The notes under the pieces: model-generated
The model's input: only the letters and a program-made list of their open reading frames with translations
What the model was told of the DNA's origin: nothing
Database searches by the model: none
Shown: positions 1 to 11,130 of the stretch, piece by piece
Numbering within the stretch: the stretch's first letter is position 1
How the letters are laid out: every line of letters begins with the position of its first letter
Origin: Siphonodentalium dalli
Lineage: Eukaryota; Mollusca; Scaphopoda; Gadilida; Siphonodentaliidae
DNA: 64,000 nucleotides
Direction of reading: 5' to 3'
Assembly: GCA_032622095.1 (NCBI GenBank)
Contig: CP136066.1
Span: 149,573,559-149,637,558, forward strand
Program-made: the position numbers and the translations under genes

Positions 1-84
1 GGACTGTCGTTCGGTACATACTCCCTTGTTACATACCGCCTAGTGTGGGTATATCTATAAAATATGACTGCTATATACTCAGAC

Positions 85-1140
85 AGATGGACCCAAAATC
101 AGCATTTTCATATAAACAAAGATGAATAACTATAGAACCAAAAAACAAAACAAGACAAATAGTTGAATGTGCCATTAAATGTCCTCATAATGGTGAACAT
201 CCATACCAAATTTAATTGAGATCCGAGCATTACTGTTCAATTTATGACACTAACATATACCAGACGGACCAAAAATCCAACATTTCCAGATAATCGAAGA
301 TGTATAACTCTAGAATTGAAAATCCGAACAAAACGATGGAAGATTCTTTTTAATGTCTTCATAGTAGTGAACATCCATTCCAAATTTCATTGAGATCCCA
401 TCAAAACTGTTGAAGTTACAACATGAACTGACACCATGCATACATACCAAACAGCCATCATTTCCTGATAAACAAAGATGAATAACTCTAGAATGTAAAA
501 TCCGAAAAAAAATATGATGGACCCCTCTATTGCATGTGCCCTCACAGTAGTGAACATCCATACAAAATTTCATTGAGATCCGATCACTACTGTTCAAGTT
601 ATGACAAGCACAGACACCAGACGGACCAAAAATCCAACATTTCCAGATAATCAAAAATGAATAACTCTAGAATGGAAACTCCGAACAAAACAATGAAACC
701 CTCTATTTAATGTCCTCATAGTTGTGAACATCCATACAAAATTTCATTGAGATCCCATCAAAACTGTTGAAGTTACAACATGAACTGACACCAGGCATAC
801 CATGCAAAAGCCAACATTTCCAGATAAAGAAAGATGAATAACTCTAGAATGGAAAATCGGAACAAAACGACGGATCCCTCTATTTAATGTCCTCATGTAG
901 TGAACACCCATACCAAATTTCATTGAGATCCCATCAAAACTGTTGAAGTTACAACATGAACTGACACCAGGCATACCATGCAAAAGCCAACATTTCCAGA
1001 TAAAGAAAGATGAATAACTCTAGAATGGAAAATCGGAACAAAACGATGGAACCCTCTATTTAATGTCCTCATTGTAGTGAACATCCATACCTAATTTCAT
1101 TGAGATCGGAGCACTACTGTTCAAGTTATGACATGAACAA
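85..1140. repeat. Tandem array, ~177-bp unit, about six copies
   Basis: The anchor ATAACTCTAGAAT (or a close variant) recurs at about 127, 304, 482, 661, 838 and 1015, so the spacing is 177-179 bases. Each unit also carries a CATTTCCAGATAA block, a CATACCAAATTTCATTGAG block and a CTGTTCAAGTTATGAC block. Short reading frames on the minus strand here are artefacts of the array. A related but diverged array lies at 25540-26010, so this is a dispersed family with a tandem core. The array is interrupted at its right end by an ACGGACGGTCG-rich stretch. Confidence 0.9.
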
Positions 1141-1873
1141 ACATCGGACGGTCGTACGTACGGTCGCACACACAGACGCATGTACGGACGGATAGGTGCA
1201 AAACAGTTTAACCCTCTTTTTAAAGGGGGTATAAGTAACGCACGCATCACTAAAAGTCCGCTCCATGGCTGCAGCAAAACTATTTAGCGCAATCTCAACA
1301 AAATAAAAAATCCTCCCTCAATACGCTTGTGATAGGGACTTATTTTTGGTTCACCGGTCACATGTTTAAGAACACCGGTTATATTTACTTCCGGTAAAAA
1401 GCACGTGGTCTGATATTTTATCGTCTGTCCATTTTTTCAATTTTGGACAAATAAATTGGAAAAAATGAGTTCTTTTCTATGTGCATTACGTCAGGGATCA
1501 CAGTTATACCGTTGAGTGTATATGGAGGATTAACCGAAGGAACATCTGTTGGTTGGTGAACTATTTGCGACAATGCAATGCAATAAATCTGATGATTTTG
1601 GCGAAATCCGGAAAATTCCAAACGATTTGAAATACATTAAAGTTAAACCGAATGCTATATTGGAAACTCGAGTAGTTTCAATTGGCAAAAAGTGTTTCCT
1701 GGTGCCAAAATATGTGATCTAATAGAAAAATAAAAATGAAATTATTCACAAATACTTTCTTCTTGTCAATCTTTGAAGTACATGTATGATGTACGTTCCT
1801 TCCAATCATTGAAATTGAATTCAACCAATCTATCAGAACTGTCACTTTGACAGCACATGCACAGACCTTCTCA
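1141..1873. other. No gene seen
   Basis: This stretch is AT-rich, with stop codons in all frames at short intervals. It includes a short ACGTACGGTCGCACAC-like tail of the preceding array and two CACCGGT motifs near 1354 and 1374. Nothing coding or structured was recognised. Confidence 0.5.
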
Positions 1874-2895
1874 AAATAAGTGTCCCTTTTAACGCGGTTC
1901 TCAGGAGTTAACAACGCGGTCGTACCCCGCTGGACAAAACAAGTGTCCACTGCCACTGCGGTGTACTTGCCGTTCGGCCGCGGTGTCATTGTGTGTAACC
2001 GCGGTTTAGCACCGCGGTCGAATGGCAAGTACACCGCGGCCGAATGGCAAGTACACCACGGCCGAACAGCAAGTACACGGCCGAACTGCAGTCAGCTGGT
2101 GGAGCCGCGGTGTAGTTGCAGTTCGTCCACGGTGGCAACGCAAACCGCGGTTAAGTGGACACTTGTTTTGTCCAGCGGGGGTACCTTCAACACAATGCGG
2201 TCGTTGCGTTGATAACGCAATGTTGGTACGTTACGACCGCGTTGAAGTTTAACAGTAACACAGACCGCGTTTATGTTAAATGCGTTGCGTCAAGGATCAA
2301 CGCAACACGCGAAGATTACAATCACCGCGCCGAAAAATATACAGACGATGAGTCATGTAAGTAGTTTTTTAACCATTAAATTTTTTGTTTTAAATATAAT
2401 TTATGATCACATATGACTAATTTAGTGTCATTTTCCCACTCTCTGAAAACAGAAAATCACATAACTACGCGACGTGAACTCAAAAGTGTTTTGGTTGTTA
2501 GAAATCTCAATTGCATCTCTAAATAAAAGACTCTATTAATTTGTGCAGCACGATCAATGCAATCTACATTTATTTATTAGCTTTTTCCAGAAAAATTCTA
2601 ATGAAAATGTAAAACATTTAACACCAATCAATCATTTTATTCATACCTCCCACCATGCCAAAATAACATTGTATTATGTTGGCAATGTTCCGTTTCGTTG
2701 ACGGTTATCTCAACCGCGTTTGTTGCGTTGACAGTCATGCCCACCGCGCTATGTTACATTGACGGTTACCTCGAACGCATTGAGGAAAATCACAACTGAA
2801 TTGGAGTAACGTTACGACCGCGTTCCGTTAACACGAGAATCGCGTCGATGGTCAATTCTCAACGCGGTTCCAACGTTTGAGAGGGACACTTATTT
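1874..2895. mobile_element. GC-rich inverted-repeat element with a nested inner element
   Basis: The outer ends are AAATAAGTGTCCCT at 1874-1887 and its reverse complement at 2882-2895. The inside is much richer in GC than the flanks and full of CCGCGGT, ACGCGGT and TGCGTTGA motifs. A second, perfect 26-base inverted repeat (1925-1950 with 2155-2180, containing AAGTGTCCAC) forms an inner unit of about 256 bases. Both ends share the AAGTGTCC core, which suggests a related element inserted in, or grew out of, the larger one. No transposase frame is visible, so it is non-autonomous. No clear target-site duplication was found and the superfamily is unknown. Confidence 0.75.
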
Positions 2896-2961
2896 AAAGT
2901 TAATTTTGAGAAGGTATGTTCTCACATCAGCAGCCATCAGTATAAAAGTATAATGATATAA

Positions 2962-3948
2962 ACCGGTGTAACAGTTTATCTCCCCCCCCCCTGGGTATTT
3001 CCCTCTCCCCCACTCATATATTTTTTTTCCCTCACTTATTTTATATTATTATGGTAAGAAATGCCAAGAAAACTATTAAACAAAATTTGTTTAATTTGTT
3101 TTTTTTTTTGAAGTTTAACTTAACCCCTCACACAATAGCATAAATATGTCAAAATATTACCTTACGATTTTATCGTTTATTTTGCTTCATATTGTCATGA
3201 AATGGCCAGAAATTAACTTTATATGAGAACAATTTAATAGAATAAGAATTTGGGGTGGGGGGGGGGGGAATATCCAGGCCTAAGTATCTCCCCCCCCCCA
3301 AATTTTGCTCATATAAAGTTAATTTCTCGCCATTTCATGACTATATAAAGCAAATTAAGCAATAAAATCATACGTTTAATTTTTGTCATATGTAGGTGCT
3401 GGGAGGGGGGGAAGATACTCAGGCCTGGGTATCTCCCCCCCCCCCACCCCAAATTCTTACTCTATCAAATTTTGCTCATATAAAGTTAATTTCTCGCCAT
3501 TTCATGACTATATAAAGCAAATTAAGCAATAAAATCATGCGTTAATTTTTGTCATATGTAGGTGCTGGGTGGGGGGGGGGGAAGATACTCAGGCCTGGGT
3601 ATCTTCCCCCCACCCCAAATTCTTACTATAATCAAATTTTGCTCATATAAAGTTAATTTCTCGCCATTTCATGACTATATAAAGCAAATTAAACGATAGA
3701 ATCATAAGGTAATATTTTGACATATTTATACTATTATTGGGTTAAGTTAAACTTCAAAATAACCACACAAAAAAAACAAATTTAATAGTTTTCTCGGCAT
3801 TTCTTACCATAATAATATAAAATAAGTGAGGGAAAAAAAATGTACGAGTGGGGGGGAAGATACCCAGGGTGGGGGGAGATACCCCGGGGTATGTTCCCCC
3901 CCGGGGGGGGGGAAGATACCCAGGGGGGAGATATCGTGTTACACCGGT
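2962..3948. mobile_element. Foldback element with poly-G/poly-C tracts
   Basis: Its ends are ACCGGTGTAAC at 2962 and GTTACACCGGT ending at 3948. The two arms (about 2962-3260 and 3640-3948) are inverted copies of each other, sharing ATTTCTTACCATAATAATAT and TAAGTGAGGGAAAAAAAAT type blocks. The centre holds about three copies of a roughly 150-170-base unit (CTCATATAAAGTTAATTTCTC anchor near 3307, 3475 and 3642). The joints between units are runs of 8-12 C or G. ATATA occurs on both flanks, offset by one base, and may be the target-site remnant. No coding content. Confidence 0.8.
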
Positions 3949-4674
3949 ATATAGTATTCTTGTGGAACACTAGAAAAATTACATCAGTGTCACTGAGAAT
4001 TGTTCCTGATAGTGGATATCCATGGGCATTGCAGTAAATAAATACATGTAGAGCAATTTATGGCACTGCTACATTTGAATCAGATTTCTCAGAATTCCTA
4101 ATATAATTGTCAGAAGTTTTTTGTAATTTGAGTGGTGTGTTTCTCTATACATGTATTGAGCTACCCCTGTATACATGTGATTACACAGATACAAGTTGTA
4201 TTACATGAACCTGGAATCATGAAAACAGATTTAATATTCGATTTTGAGTATGTTTTGAAATTTTTTAAATAAATAATAAATATAATAAGACACCCTCCCT
4301 TATTAAAACATTTAGACATAATTGCTTGTGAACCCAGACTTGAATTTGTAATGGCCTTATATATGTTTTATTATTATTTCTATCCATTGTAATTAATTTT
4401 AACACAGTTGATGTCCCATTTAAAAATAGATCATCTTGAGCTATATTGTACAGAGAAATGAGGAATCGGGGAGTCCATAAATATACACACAGTACTGTAC
4501 CACTTTAAAGGGACATTCAAGGTACCGGGCCATATTCTGGCTATAAACACCCAATTCCGGTATCATACCCAAGTTTGGAGATAAAGTGTCTAGTCATTTC
4601 AGTGAAGCGGACCAGCGTCGCCAAACTCACCCTCTGGAGACCTCATTCTGTTTATGACCAGTTTTTCATACCCA
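3949..4674. other. No gene seen
   Basis: AT-rich sequence with scattered TACATGTA motifs. TTTAAAGGGACATTCAAGG near 4503 resembles the end of a common molluscan MITE type also seen at 20038, but no partner end was found. No coding signal. Confidence 0.5.
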
Positions 4675-5165
4675 TCATATTTAATGGGCCTTATTATGCC
4701 CCATGAACCAACCATTAAATATAGGCTGTATTTAATGGCCATCAATTTTGTGGGCACCCTGCCCCCATAAATTTAATGGGCATCAAAATTTACCTCCCAA
4801 AATTAATGCCCATTATAATGACCCATTTTAATGCCCATTATATTTAATGGGCCTTAATATGTAACCTTTCATGGGATTTTAAAGGGGTTTTAATGGCAAT
4901 TAAACACAGAATGTTGCCATTAATTTTTTAATGGCCTTTAGTTCCCGCCTTCATTTAATGCCCATTACCCCAGTTAATTTAATGGCCATACACATACCCA
5001 TTAAAATAATTTAGCTTTAATGGCCGTTAACTTTCTTATAATAATGGCAATTTAATGGCTGTGAAAGGTTACATATTAAGGGGGTATTTTAATGGGAAAA
5101 TCATGGGTTTTTTAATGGATTTGTAATGGTATATCATTAATGGGCCTTTAATGGGCATTTAATGG
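4675..5165. repeat. TTAATGG-rich island containing a small inverted-repeat element
   Basis: Tens of copies of TTAATGG or CCATTAA, in variants such as TTTAATGGGCC and TTAATGGCC, are packed into about 490 bases on both strands. Inside it, CCTTAATATGTAACCTTTCA at 4852-4871 is perfectly inverted at 5062-5081, giving a 230-base foldback unit. The island ends just before GTGCGCGC. It is non-coding and behaves like a cryptic simple repeat or a very degenerate minisatellite. Confidence 0.7.
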
Positions 5166-5720
5166 GTGTGCGCGCAGTAGTGTATGTAGAGTAATGCATA
5201 CATACTAAACATATCCATCTTACCTATGGGGGGAGACAGAATATAATCGAACTATAGTGACCCCAACCAAATTGCCAAGATCATAATCGGAGAGGCTGCG
5301 ACCTATGAGTTATGCAATACTAGCCACAAAGGAAAGAAGTTCTTATGTAACAATTCCAGTTCACACATCGGTCAGTACAGACAAAGGAAGATACTAATGG
5401 CGCTATAGGTCATCAGCGTATATATAAACCAAACATTAATATATTATTTAATTAGTCCTGGCTCTTCAGACATACCTGACATCTGCCAACATGGCATCGC
5501 TAATTAATAAGCGACGCTTTCGGTCGTTCTATGACATCTATGATTGATTCACAATTATGTATCATTTACCATCACATGCTGCTTACTACATGATGTTACA
5601 GATGAATAAAATTTATACAGAGAACAGTCTTGTTCCTTCACAAAATACAATACATTTATTATATATGTTACTATTTAATTACTATATTAGTATACGGTAT
5701 GTATCATACCACCCTCAGGG
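5166..5720. other. No gene seen
   Basis: Unremarkable AT-rich sequence with stop codons throughout. No repeat structure or coding segment was recognised. Confidence 0.4.
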
Positions 5721-5790
5721 CATTCGGTAGCCGAGAGGTACATGTAGCGTGCTGGTCTCTCGTGCTGGCGGACCGGGGATGGTAACCTGG
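5721..5790 (+). repeat. Decayed tRNA-derived SINE head
   Basis: TAGCCGAGAGG at 5728-5738 matches the tRNA A box. It is followed by a GCGTGCTGGTCTCTCGTGC stem-like segment and then GGATGGTAACC at 5777-5787, in the place of a B box but degraded. The spacing fits a tRNA-Ser/Leu-like head. A functional tRNA is excluded by the broken B box and the lack of a closing acceptor stem. Confidence 0.45.
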
Positions 5791-6104
5791 ACATAAATCA
5801 GAACTCGGTCAGATAGCAAGTTTGTCAGACTGAAAAGTTTCATTCGAGATAATTGAATAAAGACCCGAATGCAAAATGCCGACTTCCCCCATATTACAAC
5901 ATTTGTCCATGTATGGTATTGTTGTGCAGAATAGGACATTACTCTTCGTTCTACTACAAGGTCCCAAAATAACTTGTGTGTTGTTCCGCGAAATTTCACC
6001 CATAGACCCTGTCATCTCGCGAGATAATATACACCAGCGGGCGGGAATGACGATTATTTTATACTTTGGGAACACATCCCTATTTATATTTTTGAGCAGA
6101 CTCC

Positions 6105-7065
6105 GAGCTGGAGGGGTGTGCTATCAATATTAAATGGATTTGTAACATAAGGCATGCAATACCATCAAGCGATATGCACAAACGTGTATGGATGGGATGG
6201 TTACCGGAAGTGTGTGCATGCCACTTTTAAAAGCGGCTGGCAAATAAGAAAGGCGAACTCATCACAAACTTAATGAAAATGTTATCAATATTAACTAAGG
6301 GTGTGGACAAAAGATAGTTAGGAAGGAAAGCTGGTATGAATATTAAAGCGATTGAAGCACTCTGCTATCGCTCACCGCGTTCAAACTTGCTCGACGAAGG
6401 TATTTCAATAATATTGTTTCAATATTGCCTTGTTTACTTATCGATGATTTGTTCGGGACGAATGGAGGGCGGTTTGTTTACAAATTCGCACAATTCAGAG
6501 GTCGTATTTTACGAAAGGGCATATCCGATAATGTTGAATGTTTTGATACTACTGATACTTTCTTCAAATGAGTGTAGTGACATCAGTTTGGAGTGTTTGA
6601 GTAAGCACACAATGTGTTGTGGAGTTTAGACAAAAGGCAATACTATCAGCAATTTGTCATAATTTAAGACACAACGGAATATGCCCTCAATATTAACTGA
6701 CGGTGTAGACAAAAGGTAATTCCATCAAGAAATACACAATATGTATGGAAGGGTTGGTTCACGACATCCTATGATACTTTACGAAATGTGGCTGACAAAT
6801 AAGACGAATGTTTTGGAGCGTCCACCATACTTGAAGTCTCGAGTAGACCCCGAGCTGAAGAGCAGTTCTCTTTTTATAAAGTGTCACAGACCGTCGAGAA
6901 CGAACCCATACATACATATTGTGTATCTCCTGATTGCACTGCCATGTGTACACCTCAGTAAATATTAAGAACATACCACAACAGTTCGTAGCGTGTTCAG
7001 TATTTTTAATATGATAGGGGGTCCCCAAGCCATCGAAAAATCCTTTTCTTATTTGTCAGCCACTT
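6105..7065. repeat. Diverged direct and inverted repeats
   Basis: A unit beginning TCAATATTAA and ending GGCTGRCAAATAAGA appears at 6120-6255 and again at 6686-6803. Partial pieces (GTGTGGACAAAAG at 6301, TTAGACAAAAGGCAATAC at 6626) lie between. The last block recurs inverted near 7040-7065 as CTTATTTGTCAGCCAC. Reading frames of 75-97 codons here lie in the repeats and show no protein family signature. Confidence 0.5.
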
Positions 7066-8172
7066 TTTGTAACGTGTCCCAGGCTTTGTGGTTATACAAT
7101 TAGGAATTGCATGACCACGAAGGTGTGTTTGGCGATGATAAGAGTGCAGTACTAATGTAATATCCAAGTGTGACGCTACGCCCACACAATCATTGAAGAG
7201 ACCATGTCCTGTATGAGGGTATGCTTGGGCATAACTAATCCTACACCATGATTACATTCGAATCAGACAACAAAGCCCTCTGTGAGATGATCCTTTGGCG
7301 AGTAGAACGACATATATGCCGTCGAACTGTTCGCGAGTGGAACGACATATATATTGACGTTAAACTCACACACGACTCATGTAAATGACGTTATAAATAC
7401 TCCCCAAAGGGTTAAACGTTCAGTACCAACTTATTCCTCATCCACAGGACATTGAAACGGGTTTTTTTTATAATGCTGGAATGTCATATCTACCATTCAT
7501 GACACATACATGTACATGTCGAATAATTGGCTTCTAACGTTCGATCTCTGTAACTGCTGAAAATGTATTTTATTTGTATACAACAAATTCATTAGCATAT
7601 GGAGATACAATGTCCACGAAATTACGGGAGTAGTTTAAACAGCAACGTATGTTTATATGAAGGAGCAAAATGACATTGCATCGCAAAATACCTCATTGCA
7701 GTTGGAAGTTCTATTCTGGACACCGCATCCGACGACTTAAAGACACGGGCGGTTTCAAATCGCCATCAACAGAAGGAATATTAAAATATATATAGTTTTG
7801 TTCATATGCCAAACATAATCAGCGCGTAAATAGTATATCGTCGTCAAGACGTACGACGGTGTACGTAAACAAGAGCCTGGTCGTGTTACATAAGTTTTGC
7901 TTCTGTTTACATAACACAGCGAAATTCTATTGGTTAATCACACACAAATGATATAAACGCTCTTTAGTATTTCCATATCAGGAAAACAGTAAAAATAATA
8001 ACGCTCTTTATGTTTACCATATCCGGATCTAAACAAAAGTCAGGAAATGTAACGTTTTTTGCTTTTGTTTATATAACAAAGGAAAAACATTTGACGATAA
8101 CATACTGTTTATGCCATATTTCTGATTGGTATAAGAACAAAGCCTGTCTATATTTTACTATTCTTTCTGTTT
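7066..8172. other. No gene; short repeated motifs
   Basis: Two copies of GAGTRGAACGACATATAT lie about 40 bases apart at 7300-7350. AACGCTCTTTA occurs twice near 7955 and 8001, each followed by a TTTCCATATCAGGA-like block. The same motif recurs near 11138, 42738, 42780 and 46452. A TTTTGCTTYTGTTTAYATAAC block is also present twice (7896, 8060). This is a dispersed short repeat with no coding signal. Confidence 0.45.
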
Positions 8173-8274
8173 ATGGCGGTTTTTGACGGAGGTGAATATT
8201 TTAACAGCGTACCCACAGCATACGCCGCCCGTATCTTTAAACCCTCTAGCCATGTTCAAGAACATATAACGGCT

Positions 8275-8481
8275 TCAATACCCACCTACATATACCATAA
8301 CGCTGATCAACCAATCATACATCTCTTGGTTCTTGACCTCGAACAGGTGTCCTCGTTCACATTCACACAGGATCTTGCTCTGGCGCCATGTTTGTGTGTT
8401 ATTTATCCCAATTCTGTACCACACACCAAAGTCTCTGTTGTGGGTGTAGTCTGTAAAACATTCGAAGAATTGCTGATACAC
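8275..8481 (-). other. Possible cysteine-rich exon, unproven
   Basis: The minus strand is open for 68 codons here. Counting from the first Met, the frame shows Cys8, an Asp at 11, GVWYRIG at 19-25, Trp32 and a Cys39-x-Cys41 pair. The order C..D..G..Y..G..W..C.C resembles fibronectin type I or VWC-like extracellular modules. A TTTTACAG sequence just upstream could be a splice acceptor; no convincing donor follows. The composition is less AT-rich than the surroundings. It lies on the same strand as, and 18 kb downstream of, the PAN-like exon, but a link is pure speculation. It could equally be a chance frame. Confidence 0.18.
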
Positions 8482-8501
8482 TTAGGCCTCACTCACATGT
8501 G

Positions 8502-8745
8502 ATAACCATTTCATTACGGTAGCTGCACTGGTGGAACATTAAATATCACGTGCCAGTCAATTATCTTCAAGTCTCTCATATATATATGAGAATGTACTGG
8601 CTTACAAGGTCAAGGTATATGGTATTGGGTGAATGTATTGTCTTATATATGCTATGCTCCCTATGTGAGACTCGCATATAAAAGAGAATGCATTGGCACA
8701 GGGTTTTCGCAAAATTTCAGGAAGCTCCAGTGATGGAAGGGTTAA
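8502..8745 (-). mobile_element. TTAA-type MITE, copy 1 (244 bp)
   Basis: The right end reads GGAAGGGTTAA, the left end ATAACCATTTCATTACGG. Its length is identical to the copy at 43697-43940, and the internal blocks match (CACGTGCCAGT, GAGAATGTACTGG, GGGTTTTCGCAAAATTTC). The TTAA at the ends with CCC following is the hallmark of piggyBac-type elements. The left TTAA is mutated to ATAA. There is no coding capacity. Confidence 0.75.
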
Positions 8746-8782
8746 TCGCTTAGCTAACGAACTAGCACAGCCGTTATCCAAA

Positions 8783-9006
8783 TTAACCCTTTCATGGTGG
8801 AAGATGCGCTGGTGCAACATTGAAGACACTGTGTCAGTGCATTCTCTTATATATGAAAGTCTCTCATGTGAAGCCTCGCACACTTAAGAGAACACAATGG
8901 CTTACAAGGTCAATGTAAATATTGTTAGGCCACTCGCATATATAAGAGAATACATTGACACAGGGTTTTCGCAAAATTTAGAAAGCACCAGTTATGTAAG
9001 GGTTAA
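8783..9006 (-). mobile_element. TTAA-type MITE, copy 2 (224 bp)
   Basis: It starts TTAACCCTTTCATGG and ends GTAAGGGTTAA, so both TTAA sites are kept. The internal order (GGTGCAACATTGAAGAC, CATTCTCTTATATATG, GGGTTTTCGCAAAATTTAG) is the same as in copy 1. It sits 37 bases to the right of copy 1 in the same orientation. About 20 bases shorter than the other two copies. Confidence 0.78.
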
Positions 9007-10066
9007 TGTCTTGGATATTCACAATGCGCTCCAATAAAATAAACGTCAGCGCTTTGTCGAAATTATATTGTATTGATACACGTTCCTGTTGTTTCCAACC
9101 TTTATCTGCTTAACATATTGTTAGATCACCGAATATCACAGAATCATGGTTGAAACCTAATCAGCTAATCGGGAGTCTTGGTATCTTGTTGCTACAATGT
9201 CCGGTCGTTTCAAATTTTATCTATGACAGTCAGGGGGGAGGAATAATTTTTTTCCGGGCACGTATGCCGGGGTGGGTGGGTGGCCAATGGGACCAAGTTT
9301 CTTGACTGTTTTTTGCAATGAGTGGCTTAAAACACCTTAGAATAAGAGAAATAATGTAATTCTAACTGCTAAACTGACTGCAGGCAGTTATCGTGTTGTA
9401 TTTTGTTGAACATTTTTAAATCCAAGATGGCCGCTGGCAGCCATGTTTTTTTGGCCGAATGACCCCAAAATGACTCGTTCATATTTACATGTCAATGTTA
9501 ACATCCATGACAAATAGTATGCACATCAATTCATATACAGCTGAATTTCCCCTCGCAAATCTCTGTTTTAATGGTAAAAGGGGGGGTGTCCAAAATGGTC
9601 GAAAAAAAACTGCCGAAAACGGAAACAAATTTGGACGCGGGGGTGGGTGGGTCCCAACAAGGTTCGAAAGTTAAAAATCAGCATACGTGCCTGAACATTT
9701 TTCCGACCCCCCCCCCCCCCCCTGTGACGGTGAGATTAATACCGAATGACGACTCTATTGGTAACCCTAAACGATACGGCGTATTTTGCCAGGTTAATCG
9801 TAAAGAGTGCATTATGTTAACGCGTTGTATGAAATCGCCCCTGATTAAGTGGTCCTGTTGAAGTTCTATGATGCTGGTAGGGAACATTATACCGTTATGT
9901 TTTATAAAGTTGTCCCTGTTGGGGTGTTTGACTAATCCGGGCGATTTGAGAAAAAAAAACATTGTCCGGATGAAACCTATATTTTCAAAATAATTCAATC
10001 TTGGCTGCGCTATTTGCTTGCAAAATTATAGGAATAGGTTGGTTTTCAACAACCAATAACGCTTTA
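9007..10066. other. No gene; low-complexity patches
   Basis: This stretch holds GGGTGGGTGGG runs near 9270 and 9641, a run of about 16 C near 9707, and AAGATGGCCGC-type islands near 9423. Overlapping open frames at 9571-9998 on both strands are created by these runs and the family-like AT-rich flanks. No protein signature. Confidence 0.5.
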
Positions 10067-10448
10067 TCTCTTATATATTTTGAAACAATCTGTCTGTATG
10101 TTTGTCTGTCTGTCTGTCTGTCCTTCATACAAATCTACGTTTCTCGACCGATCGGGACGAAACTTGTTACGTGTGTGTAGTTTGACCAGGCGGTGGTCGT
10201 TGTCGTATTGGCGAGCCCGTGCGACGCCCGTGCAGCGCATGCGCAGACGAGATCTCGGAAACGGGTGGAGCTATCGACTTGAAATTTGCTATGTGAATGT
10301 ATCTTGCGCCGGGTACAAATTGTATCGGGTCGCCGAGCCCGTGCGACGCCAGCTTCGCGCATGCGCAGACCAGATCTCGGAAACGGGTGGAGCTATCGAC
10401 TTGAAATTTTGGTTTTGAATAGCCCGGACAACGTCGGGCTCATCGGCT
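10067..10448 (+). mobile_element. Non-autonomous Helitron-like element 1
   Basis: It begins TCTCTTATATATTTTG directly after an A and ends with a CCCGGACAACGTCGGG hairpin followed, eight bases on, by CTAG and then T. A 5' TC, a short 3' hairpin and a 3' CTRR, inserted between A and T without target duplication, define Helitrons. A CTGT microsatellite sits near the 5' end (10090-10120). Two internal copies of a unit ending GATCTCGGAAACGGGTGG lie at about 10248 and 10372. No Rep/helicase coding. Confidence 0.8.
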
Positions 10449-10881
10449 AGTCTAATATATATTTTGGAACTTCTGTCTGTATATATGTATGATTGTATGT
10501 GTTATAGACTCGAAAACTGCTCGACCGATCCGACTCAAATTTGGTATGTAAACCTACTTTCACCCCGGGAACAATAAGGGCGGGGCCGATTTCACGTGCG
10601 ACCGTGTCCTTGACCTTGCTCATACACGTATAGGCATATTTCTGGAGCTCGACCGATCCGACTCGAATTTGATATGTATATAGGCCTACTTTGATCGCGG
10701 GAACAATATGGGCGGGTCCGATTTCACGTGCAACCGTGTCCTTGGCCTTGATATGCGTTCATATAGGCATGTTTCTGGACCGATCGAACAAGTTTGTCCA
10801 GACGCTGTATATTTTGCCCAGACGGAGGCAATCACAAATAAATCCCTAAATAGCCCGGACGAAGTAAGGCACATCAGCTAG
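10449..10881 (+). mobile_element. Non-autonomous Helitron-like element 2, head-to-tail with element 1
   Basis: It begins TCTAATATATATTTTGG immediately after the CTAG of the first element; 17 of the first 20 bases match the first element's start. It ends ATCAGCTAG at 10881 followed by T, preceded by a decayed hairpin (CCCGGACGAAGTAAGGC). Inside are two copies of CTCGACCGATCCGACTC with a GGGAACAATAWGGGCGGG block. The pair is consistent with tandem rolling-circle read-through. Confidence 0.75.
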
Positions 10882-11130
10882 TCAACAATATTCTGCAATA
10901 CATGTTTTATACACATAATGGGTTTTTATCTTTAGAACCAAACGCAACGCCTGTTGCTTACAATGATTCATTACATCATGTTGTTAAACATACATTGTTC
11001 ATTTGAACCTCCAAAGTATGTCTACTTGGTATGTAATGTGGTATACCATTGTGTCGATGAATACATAAAGGCTTTGTGTACTCTGCAAGATTCATGGCAA
11101 CTGATTTTGCTCCTTTTTTTTGTACAAAAC

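Noticed and set aside
9571-9998. Overlapping frames of 96 and 106 codons on both strands
   Set aside because: They are carried by runs of C, G and A and show no domain.
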